From: Mangifera indica
Lineage: Eukaryota; Streptophyta; Magnoliopsida; Sapindales; Anacardiaceae
Direction: 5' to 3'
DNA: 64,000 bases
Assembly: GCF_011075055.1 (NCBI RefSeq)
Contig: NC_058154.1
Span: 10,486,475-10,550,474, forward strand
Part shown: positions 36,401 to 47,939 of the stretch, in pieces
Layout of the letters: every line of letters starts with the position of its first letter
Position numbering within the stretch: position 1 is the first letter of the stretch
Notes under the pieces: model-generated
What the model saw: only the letters and a program-made list of their open reading frames with translations
The model's database searches: none
Told to the model about the DNA's origin: nothing
Translations under genes and position numbers: made by a program

Positions 36401-38264
36401 TTGTGATATTTAAAAGTTGTTATCCTGAAATTCTGGTAAAAGTTGTAGGAACTAAATATCAATGTACTGTCGGTCTTGGCCAAGCTATTAAGAGTTATGA
36501 TGGATTTAGCGTTTCTTTTCATTTTCTTTGTGAACAATCAAGAATAAATTCTGCCTTTTTTGCTTGCTTGAAAAAAAATTTTCCAGTTTTCATAAACCAA
36601 AAGCTAGTCACCATTCGGCTTGACACACTTGACCTCTAAATTTCAGTATACTGTGTTAAAGTAGTTTGTAAAATATCAATCACATTGACATTTATGCTTG
36701 AATTATGCGTCTGGTCTGTAAGGGTGGGAACAGAATAGAGCTCTGGTGATAACTTATTTTGACCACATTAGTTTGTCATTACTTCAAACTATTCTCTTTC
36801 CTTCAGATTTTTGTGGCGCCAAAATGCTACTTTTGCAATTTCAAGACACTATAGACGCTTTGATGTGTTTGTGGAGGCTGAAGCTAATAAAGCTGCAGGA
36901 AAATATGATAATGCCTCTATAGATTACCAGATGGAATTTTATAGGAACGAGGGTTTAACACCATACTCTGAGGCCAAGCTTCCTATAACTAGTGGTTAGT
37001 GCGTGATTATGTGTAAATTTGATCTCTTTTGTGTCATAGGATTGAGATTCTGATTTCTGATCATATTACTGTAGATGTTCCCGAAGGCTGCACCATAGTT
37101 AGGGAACACATTCCAATTACAAATCTATTCACCTGCCTATGGTTCAATGAAGTAGATCGTTTTACTTCAAGGGACCAGCTAAGCTTTTCCATTGTTAGAG
37201 ACAAGATAATGGCAAGAGTTGATTGGAGTGTCAATATGTTTCTTGATTGTGAGAGGCGAAATTTTGTGAAACAGGTATGTATTTTGTGCTGCATGCTACG
37301 GTGATTGAAAAATCAATTCTATGCGTTATAAAATTATGCTTTTTTTTCAATGTGTTACTATTGCTACTTCAGATTTTGGTAATTTAATCTATACCCCTTG
37401 CAATCTTACTGTGAGGCTTGATCCCTATGTTCCTGTACAATCCCAATATATTCAACCAACTCAATCAATTTGTACCAACAAACTAAAGAATAAAAAGTAG
37501 TTAAATATTTATATGTCAACAATTTCCTTTTTATTAATTGTGTTCTTCTGCACTGAAGAGCTTGTTCAGGTTTTCTGTCAATATGTTGTTGAGGGATGAA
37601 CTAGTTTGTCTCTTGCATCCTTATATTTTATTCTCTGGGAACTTGACTCCTAAATGAACTGTACCCGCTTCTTGTGAAAAAAGTACTTTGCTTCTATATC
37701 TGGCTGTGCAATTTAATCTTGGCCAAGTTTTTTTTAATTTTTTTTCTATATTTACTGAACTTGTGTAACTTTGACAACTTACGTTTTTCACACTGATCAT
37801 TTAATCTCAATTTGTACGACCACAACATTTGAAGTTTAAAGGATTGTTCTGGACATACCAGATATGGGGTGGGGTGGGGTGTGTTGTTGTCTTTCTCGAT
37901 AAGGATGAAAAAAGCGGTTTTGTTGTTAAGTCATATCTGTTTTCATCTGGAGTAGGTTTTTAAACAATGGAATTTACCAAAAGATGACAGAAATGCTTCT
38001 TTTACATCCTTATTCTCATTCTGTAGTTGTTCTTTGATGCTCATTGTGTGACTGTTATATGTGCAGGCATACCACAGAGATGTGTTGGAGAAAATGGCCC
38101 CCCCAACTGTCATTACTCAGTTGCCAAGTAATTTGCCCGTTGCTACCAATGTCATTGGAGGCAACCCTGTGAGGAGGAAGCGCGCCAAAAAAGAAAAGAA
38201 ATCTGGTTCCAAGCGAAATCGTAAGGTTTTTGCTGGAAATAAAGCCATTAACATTTCATTTTAA
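33453..38264 (+). CDS. MUCI70: DUF616 hexosyltransferase, MUCI70-like
   Basis: Probable Golgi glycosyltransferase of the DUF616 (TOD1/MUCI70) family; Arabidopsis MUCI70 acts in seed mucilage pectin formation (family knowledge; the substrate here is inferred). Exons: 33453-33738, 34098-34382, 34774-34987, 35142-35251, 35332-35531, 36108-36211, 36807-36994, 37075-37274, 38067-38264; 1785 bp, in frame, 594 residues. A basic cytosolic tail of about 70 residues precedes one membrane anchor (about 73-92, TMLLLVVLALLVFTLGP), the type II topology of Golgi enzymes. A Pro-rich stem (HPPPPPSS and FPPPPPPG) follows. The catalytic region opens with PCPVCYLPVEQA (about 191) and includes FDFDEADLAELEQFHE, VRYSIWIDAKLQL (candidate metal-binding Asp) and SRHYRRFDVFVEAEANK. 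The tail is basic (RRKRAKKEKKSGSK). The paralogue assignment is less certain than the family. Confidence 0.88.
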
Positions 38265-40020
38265 GTGTTTTTTTTTTTTTTTTGCCCTCTAGAAAAAGGA
38301 AAAGAAATGAAGTAGAAGAAGAAGAAGAAATTATGTAACCATGATTTTAGCCCAGTTTCTAATTATACATGGAGTAGGAGTACTAATTAGAGGAGTTTAG
38401 GATGATCAAATTTTAGGTTAAAGAATGTCCACATGCCTTTTTACTGGTGTTAATTCTTTTAACTTCATCTCACACATGCTGCTGCCCGGCAACATTTTTG
38501 AGGTGCTTATTATTTTTTCCAATTTATTAAAAACAATTCTAAAGTTAGGGGATAGTAATTAATAAAATTATACGTACAAACAAATTATATAAATTGATAT
38601 GACATTTTGTGATTTGATAATATGATTGTTTATTTTTTTTAATTTTAAAATCATCTAATCAGATACTGTTAAATAAGTTTGTAGAATTATTGATTAGTAA
38701 TTGATGCACATTTAATGTGTACAAAGGTTATCGGCTGTAGCAACATGCAAATAAGCTTTAAGATGAGCTCTAAAATAACTTTCTTTTTCTTAAAATATTT
38801 TTGTTTCTAAATTTTTATTTAGAAATAAAATGGGTTTATTTGACAATATCACCTGTTCATTGAAAAAAGAAGAAGCATAGATTCATGGCATTAGATTTGG
38901 GTTTAAAATGGGTCCAATTTAACTTGGTTAGGGTTCTGACTTTCTTAAGGGTTTAAATGATAAAATTATAAATTATTAAAAATATATTGGTAATTAATAT
39001 TTGTTTTGAGGATAGTTTCATAGTTTCAATAAAAAGGTAAAATAACAATTTTCAAGAAAATTAATGGGAATTCATTAGCCTTTGAAACCTTTTTTAAATA
39101 ATAATAAATAAGTAAATGAGATTTTCAAAGTTAATCGACGGGGCTTGGATGGGAAATAAACCCTTGGCCTGACAATAACAGTCAAAGGCAACAAATGTTA
39201 GAGGGGCATTTCAAAATTTTACTCAACCTTAGGTTGGGGTAAATCTTTAATGATGTACCAGGAGTTGGGAATTAGCTTTTCAAAATTCAAACTTAAATGA
39301 TCGGTGGGAAATAGTCATTTAGCCGATAAATACACACAAATTTCTAGAAATATTATAACGCAATCCCCCTTTACCGACTTGAAATACAAATGGTGACAAA
39401 AATCTTCCCAACATGATTCCAATTCCCAACATCATTGCAACAACTTGAAAAATCATGTAGGGCCATGAATCCATGACCCCACTATTGTTGAATTGCTTTG
39501 CAGAAGCAAGCAGGCAAGCTCTTCAGAAAAAAACCAATGTGGGCAGTTTGTACATGGGAGGTCCGGTTGGCACTCACTCGTCTCTATATCTTAAATTTCA
39601 CTCTAACAGCCCTGCCCAAGTTCAGTTCCTAAAAAAAGTTTTTGTTTTCTTTCAGAATCAATATGGCTATTTTACAACTCATGATTATGCAAAATTCGGA
39701 CTTTATAGTTGAATAGCCGGTTTTACAGTTCCATGTTTGTTTAATCCAAGGAATTTTTGTATCTATCTCTCTTGTGTTGCCTATAGTGTGAAGATTCAAA
39801 AGGGTTTTGATAGTTAGCCGCTGTGATGATGTGTTTTGATTGGTAAATTGAGTTATTTGAGGTCTTTGTGGTAAATGAAGGTGTTAGGGTTCTTACGGAT
39901 TGTTGAAAGTGTATAAATTTAGTCAGATTTAGGGTTTTGACCACTTCCTTCATGTGCCAGTTTCTTCTGTAGATTCCCATGTTGTTGATTTGAACTAAAG
40001 TTGGATTGTTGATATGGTCA
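38265..40020. other. Intergenic region and leader of next gene
   Basis: 38265-38500 is probably the 3' untranslated region of the MUCI70-like gene. About 38545-38720 has CAATAAAAC-family MITE fragments. About 39040-39325 holds one or two eroded GGCCAAA-type Mutator ends (TGGGAAATAGTCATTTAGCC at 39305). 39400-40020 is likely the leader of the membrane-protein gene; a 79-codon ORF at 39473 has no recognisable motif. Confidence 0.35.
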
Positions 40021-40455
40021 ATGGGCTCAGCTGGGTTCTTTCTGATATGTATTTTGCATTCTGTTATAGCTCTAACATGTGGAACACTGATGATGTTTTA
40101 CACCAAAGAGATTTCAGTGTTTAGTCATGGTATTGAGGTTGCAAGTAAGCTTCAAGGCTCAACACCTCATGATCAGCTATTGATCCAAACCTATGACTCC
40201 TTTTCTGGGTTGCTTTTGTTTGCTATTGGATTTGTGTTATTTATGGTAGCATTCGTTAACGATCGAGAATTCCAGAGCTTCTTTGCAAAAGGGTGTGTTC
40301 TTCTTCATATTTCGGTAGCTGTTTGGAGAGTTTACTTTGGAGGGGTACTAGAGGATCTTGCTCATGATTTGCCTAGGCAGGTTGTTGGTGATATTGCATT
40401 AGCTCTTTCATGGATTTTCTTTCTTGTGTATTCATGGAAAGAGAAGTATGATTAG
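40021..40455 (+). CDS. Small four-helix plant membrane protein (DUF7865-like)
   Basis: Intronless 144-residue protein. Four hydrophobic segments are visible: about 5-27 (GFFLICILHSVIALTCG), 62-80 (GLLLFAIGFVLFMVAF), 88-106 (AKGCVLLHISVAVWRVYF) and 121-138 (IALALSWIFFLVYSW), ending in basic KEKYD. HSVIALTCG near the start, STPHDQLLIQT before helix two and a WRVYF motif look like conserved anchors of a plant-only family of unknown function; the DUF label is from memory. The start is the Met at 40021 rather than one five codons upstream, because the shorter form begins directly with MGSAGFF and the first helix. The membrane it sits in cannot be told. Confidence 0.72.
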   Translation: MGSAGFFLICILHSVIALTCGTLMMFYTKEISVFSHGIEVASKLQGSTPHDQLLIQTYDSFSGLLLFAIGFVLFMVAFVNDREFQSFFAKGCVLLHISVAVWRVYFGGVLEDLAHDLPRQVVGDIALALSWIFFLVYSWKEKYD

Positions 40456-41764
40456 TCAAGATTTTGCATTGTCAAGTGCAATTTGGTTAATCTGGTAAAT
40501 AGCCTTTAATGGATGGAACTCTGAATCTGATGGTGGGTTGAAATTGTTGATGTGAATCATAATCATAATTGTGTACAACTCTGGGTTTTTGCTAATTGGA
40601 GTTTCTTGTATTCTATTGTAGATTTCTGGGTGAAACTTTATTGTTTCATATATTTGAGAGGAAAAAAAACTGTGTACAAACAAATTGTACAAATTTATCC
40701 ATATAAAGTGATGTGGTAGAACTGGAATCTGGGTTATGCTGTGTGCAGAACTCTGTTTTGGATTTAGAACATCCAAGTGCTAGAAACTGGGATTGCAGAG
40801 TTCACTTGAAATTCATTTGAGGATATTGAATATGCTTCAGTTTCTGTTTATGTTCAGCAGACTTTAATCTGTTCTTTTATACGTTTTTTAATTTAATGAA
40901 AAATTCCTGTAAATTCTCTTCATCTTTATATGAAAATGACAAGAAAATATATTCACACACTGCCTTTTCTCACCCTCTGTGTTAAATCTTGTTGCTTTTG
41001 TGTTTTTCAATTTTGCTGGGGCATAGCCCTCTTCATAACTCATCAAGATTTACATAGCAATTGCAGTGCCTTGACTTCTTCATCATCAAAGTGAGAAAAA
41101 GAGGGTGATAATTGGCAGCTTTCATATGCAAGGGAAGGAAGTAAGCTCGCAGGCCTTTTCCAAAAAGGAAACATTATTGGAATGGGACCGTTGCAAACAC
41201 TTTGATTTGACCTGTTAAAAGTTTAATTTTAAAATGTTTTTTTTGAAGGGATTCAAACCCTTGTGAGCTCTTTTTTTTTTCTCTGTAACAAATAACTCTA
41301 TTCAAATTGGACCACTATATTAAGATCAAATTAATTATATTAAGTAGGACAAATTTTAGGTCTAATTATCAATTTTATAATCATTGAATTAGGTAAATCA
41401 AAATTTTAATTTTGATATTTTATTAAAAAAAGACTTGAATCTAAATTCTTTTATACATGAAACCATTTTTTTGTCACTCATATTATCCTTTGGGGTCTTT
41501 GAATTTTTGTTTTTATACTTGAAACCTTCTCTTTTTTTTTTTGGTCACTCAACTATTTTGGGCCATTGATAGTACTGTTAACTCATTGCAAAAATGTTGA
41601 GCTTCTTACATGTGATCATTGTCAAATTTTGTGGATATGAATGTTGGATAATGGTCAGTTTTAGGTTTGTTTGAATCCAACTTGTAAAAAAAAAAAAAAA
41701 CTTATTTGGACTAGAGATTATGAAAGTGCAGCTTTTATGAAAAAATTGTTGAAAATATAGTTTT
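40456..41764. other. 3' flank and spacer
   Basis: 40456-40900 is probably the 3' untranslated region of the membrane-protein gene. The rest is AT-rich with poly-A and poly-T tracts (41268-41280, 41689-41700). No gene, hairpin or element end is recognised until the Mutator-type element at 41765. Confidence 0.35.
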
Positions 41765-42929
41765 GGGAAATTAAAATTTTTACCTTTCTTTTTACCGTGT
41801 ATACATATATACTACTCATTTTAAAGTTTAAACAAAATTACCACAACAGTATAATATTTTTCTAAAATACCTTTATTGATGTAACTTATGCAGAAAGAGA
41901 GAATATCATCTTTCTTTTTTTCTTTAGCCTTTCAGTGAGAAAGAAATCTCTATAGTATGGAAAAAAAAATTCTTCAACAAAAAAAACATGTGATTAAACA
42001 ATAAAACTTATATGTTATGTGTTTTCTTTATGAATAATTGAAAATTAAATAATGTATGATAGATTCATGTTCATGAGTTCATGTGAAATTTAATTTTGTT
42101 GTTGTTTTATGTTTTTAGAGTATTTAATACTGTTATTTCATATTGTTTTTATTGGTTAAAGTTATTATAATATTATATTAATGGTTATAAAATACAAAAT
42201 TTTAAATATGAAAAATTTTCAGACGAAGAACCGGTTGGCGTCGCCAACCCCTTGACGTTAACACCAAGGGGTTGGCGACGTCAACACCCACTAGCTTATG
42301 TTTTTTTAAAATTTAGTTTACTGTATAAAAGATTCAGTTTACGTCAACATTTATATAGTGGGTCCTATTGAATTTAAAGATTTTTGGATTCTCTTTTATA
42401 CAATGGGGTCCACTGCATTTGAAGATTTCTATATTCTCTTTCATATAAATAATATTTTAACTTATATAGTCTTATCACATGAAAGAAAATCCAAAAAATC
42501 ATAACAATCCAATAAAAAGGTTGGCGCCCAGGGTTGGCGACGCCGACCGTTTTTAGTTTTAACGCCAACCCTTTTTAATTCAACACAAACTTTTTTTTAA
42601 ATTTTTTCATAATTGTTTTTTTTTCAGTTAAATGTAAACTCTTTATTTTTCTCAGTTAAATTCTATTAAATGATTTTTTTTACTCATCACAGTACAATTC
42701 TAAGGTTATAGAGAAAAAAAGAGATGATTTTTTTACATTAGTTCTCACTTGAAAGCTGAGGAAGAAGAGAGAATAAATTTTAAAAGAAAAAAGAGAATCT
42801 TTATATGAGTATTTAAAAAGGGGTATTTTAGGGAAGCAGATTACTGTTGTGGTATATTTGTTTAAGTTTGGAAACGAATGACATATATATATACACGGAT
42901 TAAAATAAGACTAAAAATTTCAATTTCCG
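41765..42929. mobile_element. Mutator-type inverted-repeat element
   Basis: 1165 bp flanked by perfect 9-bp repeats TATAGTTTT (41756-41764 and 42930-42938). The ends GGAAATTAAAATTTTTA and, inverted, GGAAATTGAAATTTTTA continue as inverted arms of more than 120 bp sharing CCGTGTATA and ACCACAACAGTA landmarks. The interior has GC-rich palindromic islands GGTTGGCGTCGCCAACC (42233-42249) and GGTTGGCG repeats near 42270 and 42519-42535. No transposase or sensible ORF is present. Confidence 0.87.
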
Positions 42930-43542
42930 TATAGTTTTTATGAAAATTTTGTTAGTTGTTTGTCTTGGAAAACGTAATAAAAAGGTTTTTTTTTTTTTAA
43001 CTCTCAATTTTTTGGCAAAGGCTTCAATGTACAAGAATAAAATTAGTGAATTTGATACTTTAATTAAACTAAAAATAGCTTATGGAAAAAGGCTTTGTGA
43101 AGCTAGGAGTAGACTTAAGGTGAGTCTGAACTTAAATAAGGGTTAATTTAAATTTGATTCAAATAAAAAATATTCAATTTAAATTTAAATTCGGTTTGAT
43201 TAATTGGTAAACAATGATATTGAAAAAGAAAAAGAATTGTTAGAGTGAAAAAGTACTAGGGCGATGAGATTAGTAAGTTCTAGATCTTTACTTAAGTTTG
43301 ACTTATTCGAATTGAATATAAATTTAAATGCAAATCAATTCAATTCAACGCCATCCCTACACAAAATAAATTATTTTAATTTTTGTAATCACTTTTAAAA
43401 TGCAATCGACCACACATCACTGTGCATAAAAAACTCTATATTATCATCACAATAAAAATATTGAGTATTGACACGAAAATAATAATAATAATTTATAAAT
43501 ACCTTAAGAGTTAACAAAATTAATGAAACATTAGAATTTTTA
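42930..43542. other. Short spacer
   Basis: AT-rich DNA with a 68-codon ORF at 42940-43146 that starts in the target duplication and has no motif. A few aattcaaat words around 43150-43350 recall repeat family 2. No gene is seen. Confidence 0.3.
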
Positions 43543-43777
43543 CAATAATGTTACATGCATATAAACTATACATATAATTTATGTACAAATTGATGTGATA
43601 GTAATGTGGCAAATCTCATGTGTCAAAACTGTCATATCAGTGATATCTCCAAAATTTGATTCTTGCAAAAGAAGGCAAACTGATATGAGAGTTTTGACAC
43701 ATGACATTTGTCACATCATTATCACATTAGTTTATGCATAAATTTTGTGCATAGTTTCTATGCATATAGCATTATCT
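43543..43777. mobile_element. Mutator-type MITE, nearly palindromic
   Basis: 235 bp flanked by perfect 9-bp repeats GAATTTTTA (43534-43542 and 43778-43786). The ends CAATAATGTTACATGCATA and, inverted, AGATAATGCTATATGCATA continue as arms of about 100 bp sharing CATGTGTCAAAACT and CATATCAG. Related in style to the CAATAAAAC family but distinct inside. Confidence 0.88.
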
Positions 43778-43786
43778 GAATTTTTA

Positions 43787-45596
43787 AAGAAAAGACCTAA
43801 ATTCGAGTCTTTGTCACGTTTGTAAAAATTTAACTTATTTGGTATAATAGTTATAAGTTTAGTTATTGTATTTTAAATTTACCTACCTAACTAGTACGGA
43901 CCCGAGTCTATACAATTGGTATAAAATGTGCTCATACCTAATCAAATAATGTGAAAATAATTTTTTGTAGATATTTGATTATTTGGAACTTTATGTAGAA
44001 TTTAAAAAAAAAAACGTTTTCTTTTTATTTTCAAACTATATTTATTTATATTTAAAGCAGATGGAATATTAATAGCATTCATCAACATTCGGCCAAGAAG
44101 CCCAACATAATCAGCCACCCGACTGCTACTTTGGTTCACAACCTAAAACCCCAGCCAAAGGTTTAATCTTTCTTGCGAAAGTTCACCTGTGGCTGTGAGC
44201 CTGTGAGTCTCGCTTCTCTTTTACTGTGAGAGGCACTCCTGTTATCTTATAATTTATTGTGAAAATGTTTATATTTTGTTGCTTTTACCGTTTTTAAGGT
44301 CTCTCGCTTTAAGGGTTTGTCTTTTGCCCTCTGTATAGTTGTTTCTGTGGGAATGGTTTAATGTAAGAATTACTGCTAGCTCGCCGTATTTATGATAAAA
44401 TCTTAAATGGGTTTCGGTTAAAGATTTATTTTTGAATTAAATTAGGAATGCGCTGTTTGTTTCTACTATATTTCCAGGTTAGCTTGGTCGAAGAATGATG
44501 CTTTCTTTATTTTTGGGTGGTTCAGATTGATGTTGAGTTCAATAGTTTGATTTTCAGAATCGGGTTTGAACCTTAATTTAAATTTTGGAGCGTTTATTTG
44601 AGTTTTTGGATTCCTTTCTATTGTATAAATAAAATTTTCTTTTGACTTATGGTTTTCTAGGTATTTATTTAAGCCTTTTCTCAAGCTTAAAACCAATGAA
44701 TATTGTGTTGCTTTGATTTTGGAAGTCAATTATTTTGGTATTCTATGGAATGAATTGTTGCTTTCTTTATTTATCATATTTCTTTTGATGTTTAATTTTT
44801 TAAAGCTATGATTGGAAGGAAAAGTTTGTGTGATTCTTACGGTTTAAAATTTTCACATTTCTTATTTTTGTGAGATTGATACTGCTGATCAAGGTTTGGG
44901 CTGTGATCTATGGGTGAGGGAACTCTTTTTTTGGGATGGTGGGGTATGCTTGATCCTTTTGCTGGAAGTCCAAGTACTGGAACTCAATCTGAAATTCACT
45001 TGTTTGCTCACCAATCAGTCAATCTTTCACCTTATTATCAGTTTTCTCGAAAGCCCGCAAGTGGGCTCTACCATTTTATTTTACACTTGATCTATTTGAT
45101 GATTTACACTTCCTGTCTGTATTGATTCTGTTTCATTATTTAGGGAATGTATTATTGCAAGTGAAAGATCCTAGGAAATCAATTGGTCTAGGGGTATATA
45201 GATAAGGGCGATAAACAAAAGTTGGGAAGGAAGTTGAGGAAAATTTTGATTCATTGTCACTGATGCCTCATGTTATTATGATTGATCATTTCATTTCATG
45301 TCTTTTTGACTATGTTTTGTTGCTTTTTCCATCATTGTTGGCTTGCTTGTTCTGGTAAGAATGAATACAAGTTAATTAATGCTAAGTGTTAATGCCATAA
45401 TTCGCAGTTATACATGTTTTTTTCATGATTTGGATTTTACATATGTTACTGATATGTATATGTTTGGTTAGAGCACTAATCAACACATCCACCGTGCTGC
45501 CTCAAGCCTATTTTCTGCTTTTAATTGACACACTTTTTTTCTTGTTGCTCCAGAACCGTATTGCTAGTATTCTGGATTCTTCTGGTACTTGTGAGA
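43787..45596 (+). other. Region upstream of COX17 pseudogene
   Basis: 44080-44240 is GC-richer and contains leader-like text, and the next kilobase has T-rich, intron-like sequence ending in TTGTTGCTCCAGAACCG just before the pseudogene. COX17 genes commonly carry a long 5' untranslated intron, so this may be the remains of one, implying duplication of a genomic piece rather than retroposition. ORFs here (for example 44896-45125) show no known motif. Confidence 0.35.
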
Positions 45597-45839
45597 AGGG
45601 GTGGACTGCCCCTGCAAGATGCTTCCTCTGCCTTAGCTTTTCCAGGGTCTCTGCCAAACCAAGGTTTGGCGATCGTATAACCTAACCAAGAGTCAAAGCC
45701 TAAAAAGAAGATCTGCTGTGCTAGCCCTGAGACTAAGAAGCTGAGACATGAATGCATTGTGGAGCATGGTGAAGATGCTAGTGCAAAATGGATCGAAGCT
45801 TATTGAATGTGCCTTCGTGCTGAGGGCTTTAATGTTTGA
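45597..45839 (+). pseudogene. COX17: Dead copy of COX17 copper chaperone
   Basis: COX17 delivers copper for cytochrome c oxidase assembly in the mitochondrial intermembrane space. One continuous frame of 80 codons matches the family along its length: ESKPKKKICCASPETKKLR, then HECIVEHGEDASAKWIEAY, then MCLRAEGFNV and a stop, near the normal 74-80 residues. It is disabled in several ways: the expected start codon position reads AGG (45597), TAA interrupts at 45678-45680 and TGA at 45804-45806. Two conserved cysteines are serines, one in the CCxC copper site and one in the second CX9C pair. There is no frameshift, so decay is by point mutation. A functional COX17 must lie elsewhere. Confidence 0.85.
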
Positions 45840-46112
45840 GATTAATAGAGGTATTTCTAAAAATTCAAACCAGAGGGGTATACAGATATTACATTTATTC
45901 ATTTAACAATTGCAGATAGCAGATTATGTGCAAAAGAAATAAAGCCATAATTTGTTATGAACTTTTGAATGCAATACTTGTACTTTATTTGATTTCAAGT
46001 GCAAGAGAAATCAAGAGACCACTTATGTATTTCACTTTGTTTTGAAGCAAACCAGGACTGAATTTACCCTTTGGTTACTTTACAACTGCTAACATAGCAT
46101 ACGCCTAGTTGT

Positions 46113-46400
46113 ATATTAGGATCTTAAGTGTAATGTATGAAACTTAGATCTCATATTAAAAAGTATGAGCTTCTGATGTGGGGTTTATATTGTGTTGAGT
46201 TCTCTAATCTCAACAACTAACTTTTGAGGTGTGGATTTTCCAAAATTCATATCATTTGGTATTAGAACCACTGTCACATTTTTCAGTCGCAATTATACAG
46301 AGCTAGGCATTGGGATTGTGAGGCGTGGTATGCTAAGATCTTAAATGCAGGATACAAGACTTGGATATCATATCGAAAAGTATAGGCTTCTGATCACTTC
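46113..46400 (+). mobile_element. Decayed TRIM retrotransposon
   Basis: An LTR-like unit begins TATTAGGATCTTAAGTGTAA near 46114, runs about 140 bp through GTGGGGTTTATATTGTGTTG to TTCATATCA. It is followed at once by TTGGTATTAGAACC, a mutated form of the TGGTATCAGAGC primer site complementary to initiator tRNA-Met. After about 75 bp a second LTR start (TGCTAAGATCTTAAATGC, 46331) is cut off near 46400. The clearer relative is at 56611-57038. It is non-coding and lies between the COX17 pseudogene and the metallothionein gene. Confidence 0.7.
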
Positions 46401-46635
46401 GGTGATTATGCATTAGATGGCTATGGTCTTGGATAATTGGCATTTAAATTAGGACAAAACCTGCACAAACCAATGCAGCAAAACTGAAACGTTTCTGAGT
46501 AGAATCTCCATTTTAGTTTTACCTTCCATATTATCAGGAGTGGGTTCTTGAGGAAGCCAGTAAAGCAGTTCGGTGAGAGCAGTGTATACTAAACAACAAT
46601 ACATTAAAAACCATACAAGGCCTCAGCCAGAGCCG

Positions 46636-46722
46636 TCAGCCATGGCCATGGCCATGGCCATCACATGATTACAGAAGGAAATACAAATATGACTCTTTCT
46701 TACACACACACACACACACGCC
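46636..46722. repeat. CATGGC run and (AC)n microsatellite
   Basis: CCATGGCCATGGCCATGGCC (about 46640-46659) is a hexamer repeat of GGCCAT, followed at about 46704-46720 by an uninterrupted AC dinucleotide run. They lie just past the metallothionein stop codon, probably beyond its 3' untranslated region. Length polymorphism is likely. Confidence 0.7.
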
Positions 46723-46817
46723 ACACTCACAAGTATTATTACGACGGATAACTTCACGACTACATTATTCCAACAATTTCATTCTCTTGAAATTATTGTT
46801 ATGCTTATAGCATTTGC

Positions 46818-47745
46818 TTAAGGACCACCACAAGTGCAGTCCACGCAAGAGCAGCTGGTGCCACACTTGCACTGGCCGTCGTTCTCAACTGCAGCCGGAG
46901 TGTCCATGACTATAGTGGTGGTGACGCTGCAAGAACAAGAACCAGAATGTATCAGCACATGCGCCATGGCCAAAACCAAGAACATCAAACAGAAACAAAA
47001 ATATTATGCAATGGAAACAGTCTGTTTTGTTTCTTTATGTCCCTTTATAGAGTACCTCTTCTCAGTCTCAACGAAGTCAGCAACATAGCTGCTTCCCTTC
47101 TTCCTGCAAATCCGAAAAATTCAACACTGTAAGAAATACAATCACATAACTTCAAAGCTTCCCAAATCATGCTCAAGCAACTCATGACATGAAGAAAACC
47201 ACTAAATGGTTCTCCTTTTCAAACATTTTCAGCTTGCAGCTGCGTGCAAACCTCTTCCCATCAATGGACATCACAAGAAAACTGTTCTATACTGAAAAAA
47301 CTTCATTCATTATTGTGCAAATTCTACATTGATAAAGCACGAAAAAGATGTCAGGTTTATCTGTGCATTCTATCTTGTTTGGGATGCTAAGATTAAACTA
47401 GTTAAATATCATGTGAATTCTTTTAAACTGTTCAGATGCATTTTGAGTTACAAAACTTAAAAATTACTATGAATACTTTCAAAATGGACAATTTACAGCA
47501 TGGCAATCATGATATGCATACAAGAAGCGAGATAACCAACCAGTTTCATAGCATGATCATCAGCTCAATAACAAAACAAAGGCACGAACTCCACACAACG
47601 TGAGCTCCAAAACCATGCACACATAAGAACATAACCACAACATAATTTTACCAAAACAGCAAACTGGTGTTCAAGATATGGAGATTCGAATCACTTACAC
47701 ACACTTGGTCTTGTCAGCGCAGTCGCAGTTGCCGCAGTCCGACAT
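46818..47745 (-). CDS. MT3: Type 3 plant metallothionein
   Basis: Small cytosolic Cys-rich protein that binds zinc or copper through thiolate clusters and buffers metals and redox stress. Exons, minus strand: 47745-47699, 47103-47056, 46926-46818; 204 bp, in frame, 67 residues, the usual size for type 3. The N-terminal domain MSDCGNCDCADKTKC has four cysteines in the type 3 spacing, a Cys-free linker (SSYVADFVETEK) follows, and the C-terminal domain CKCGTSCSCVDCTCGGP has the six-Cys pattern. All expected cysteines are present. A TATA box lies about 95 bases upstream of the ATG. Family members are often very highly expressed in fruit and leaves. Confidence 0.97.
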
Positions 47746-47840
47746 CTTGAACTTGGAAAAACTGAACCCACGAAATGCTTCTAACTAAGTTGAAGAATTT
47801 CTGTGAATGGCTATATCTGGAAGCCTTGCAGCATGGCCGG

Positions 47841-47848
47841 TATATAAA
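47841..47848 (-). promoter_or_regulatory. TATA box of metallothionein gene
   Basis: On the minus strand CCCTCTTTATATACCGGCC contains a consensus TATA element, about 95 bases before the start codon, preceded by pyrimidine-rich sequence. The spacing allows a leader of roughly 60-65 nt. Confidence 0.7.
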
Positions 47849-47939
47849 GAGGGAGGGGAGAGGTAATGTAGTTGGGTGGCGGGCCCAGATGGGCATGGGA
47901 AAACCACGGGCCAGGAAAAACTCTAGAGGAATTTGCATA

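Noticed and set aside
39473..39712. 79-codon ORF before the membrane-protein gene
   Set aside because: No motif, no splice context; more likely leader or spacer sequence.
44896..45125. Two overlapping ORFs upstream of the COX17 copy
   Set aside because: No family match; the region looks like leader intron sequence.
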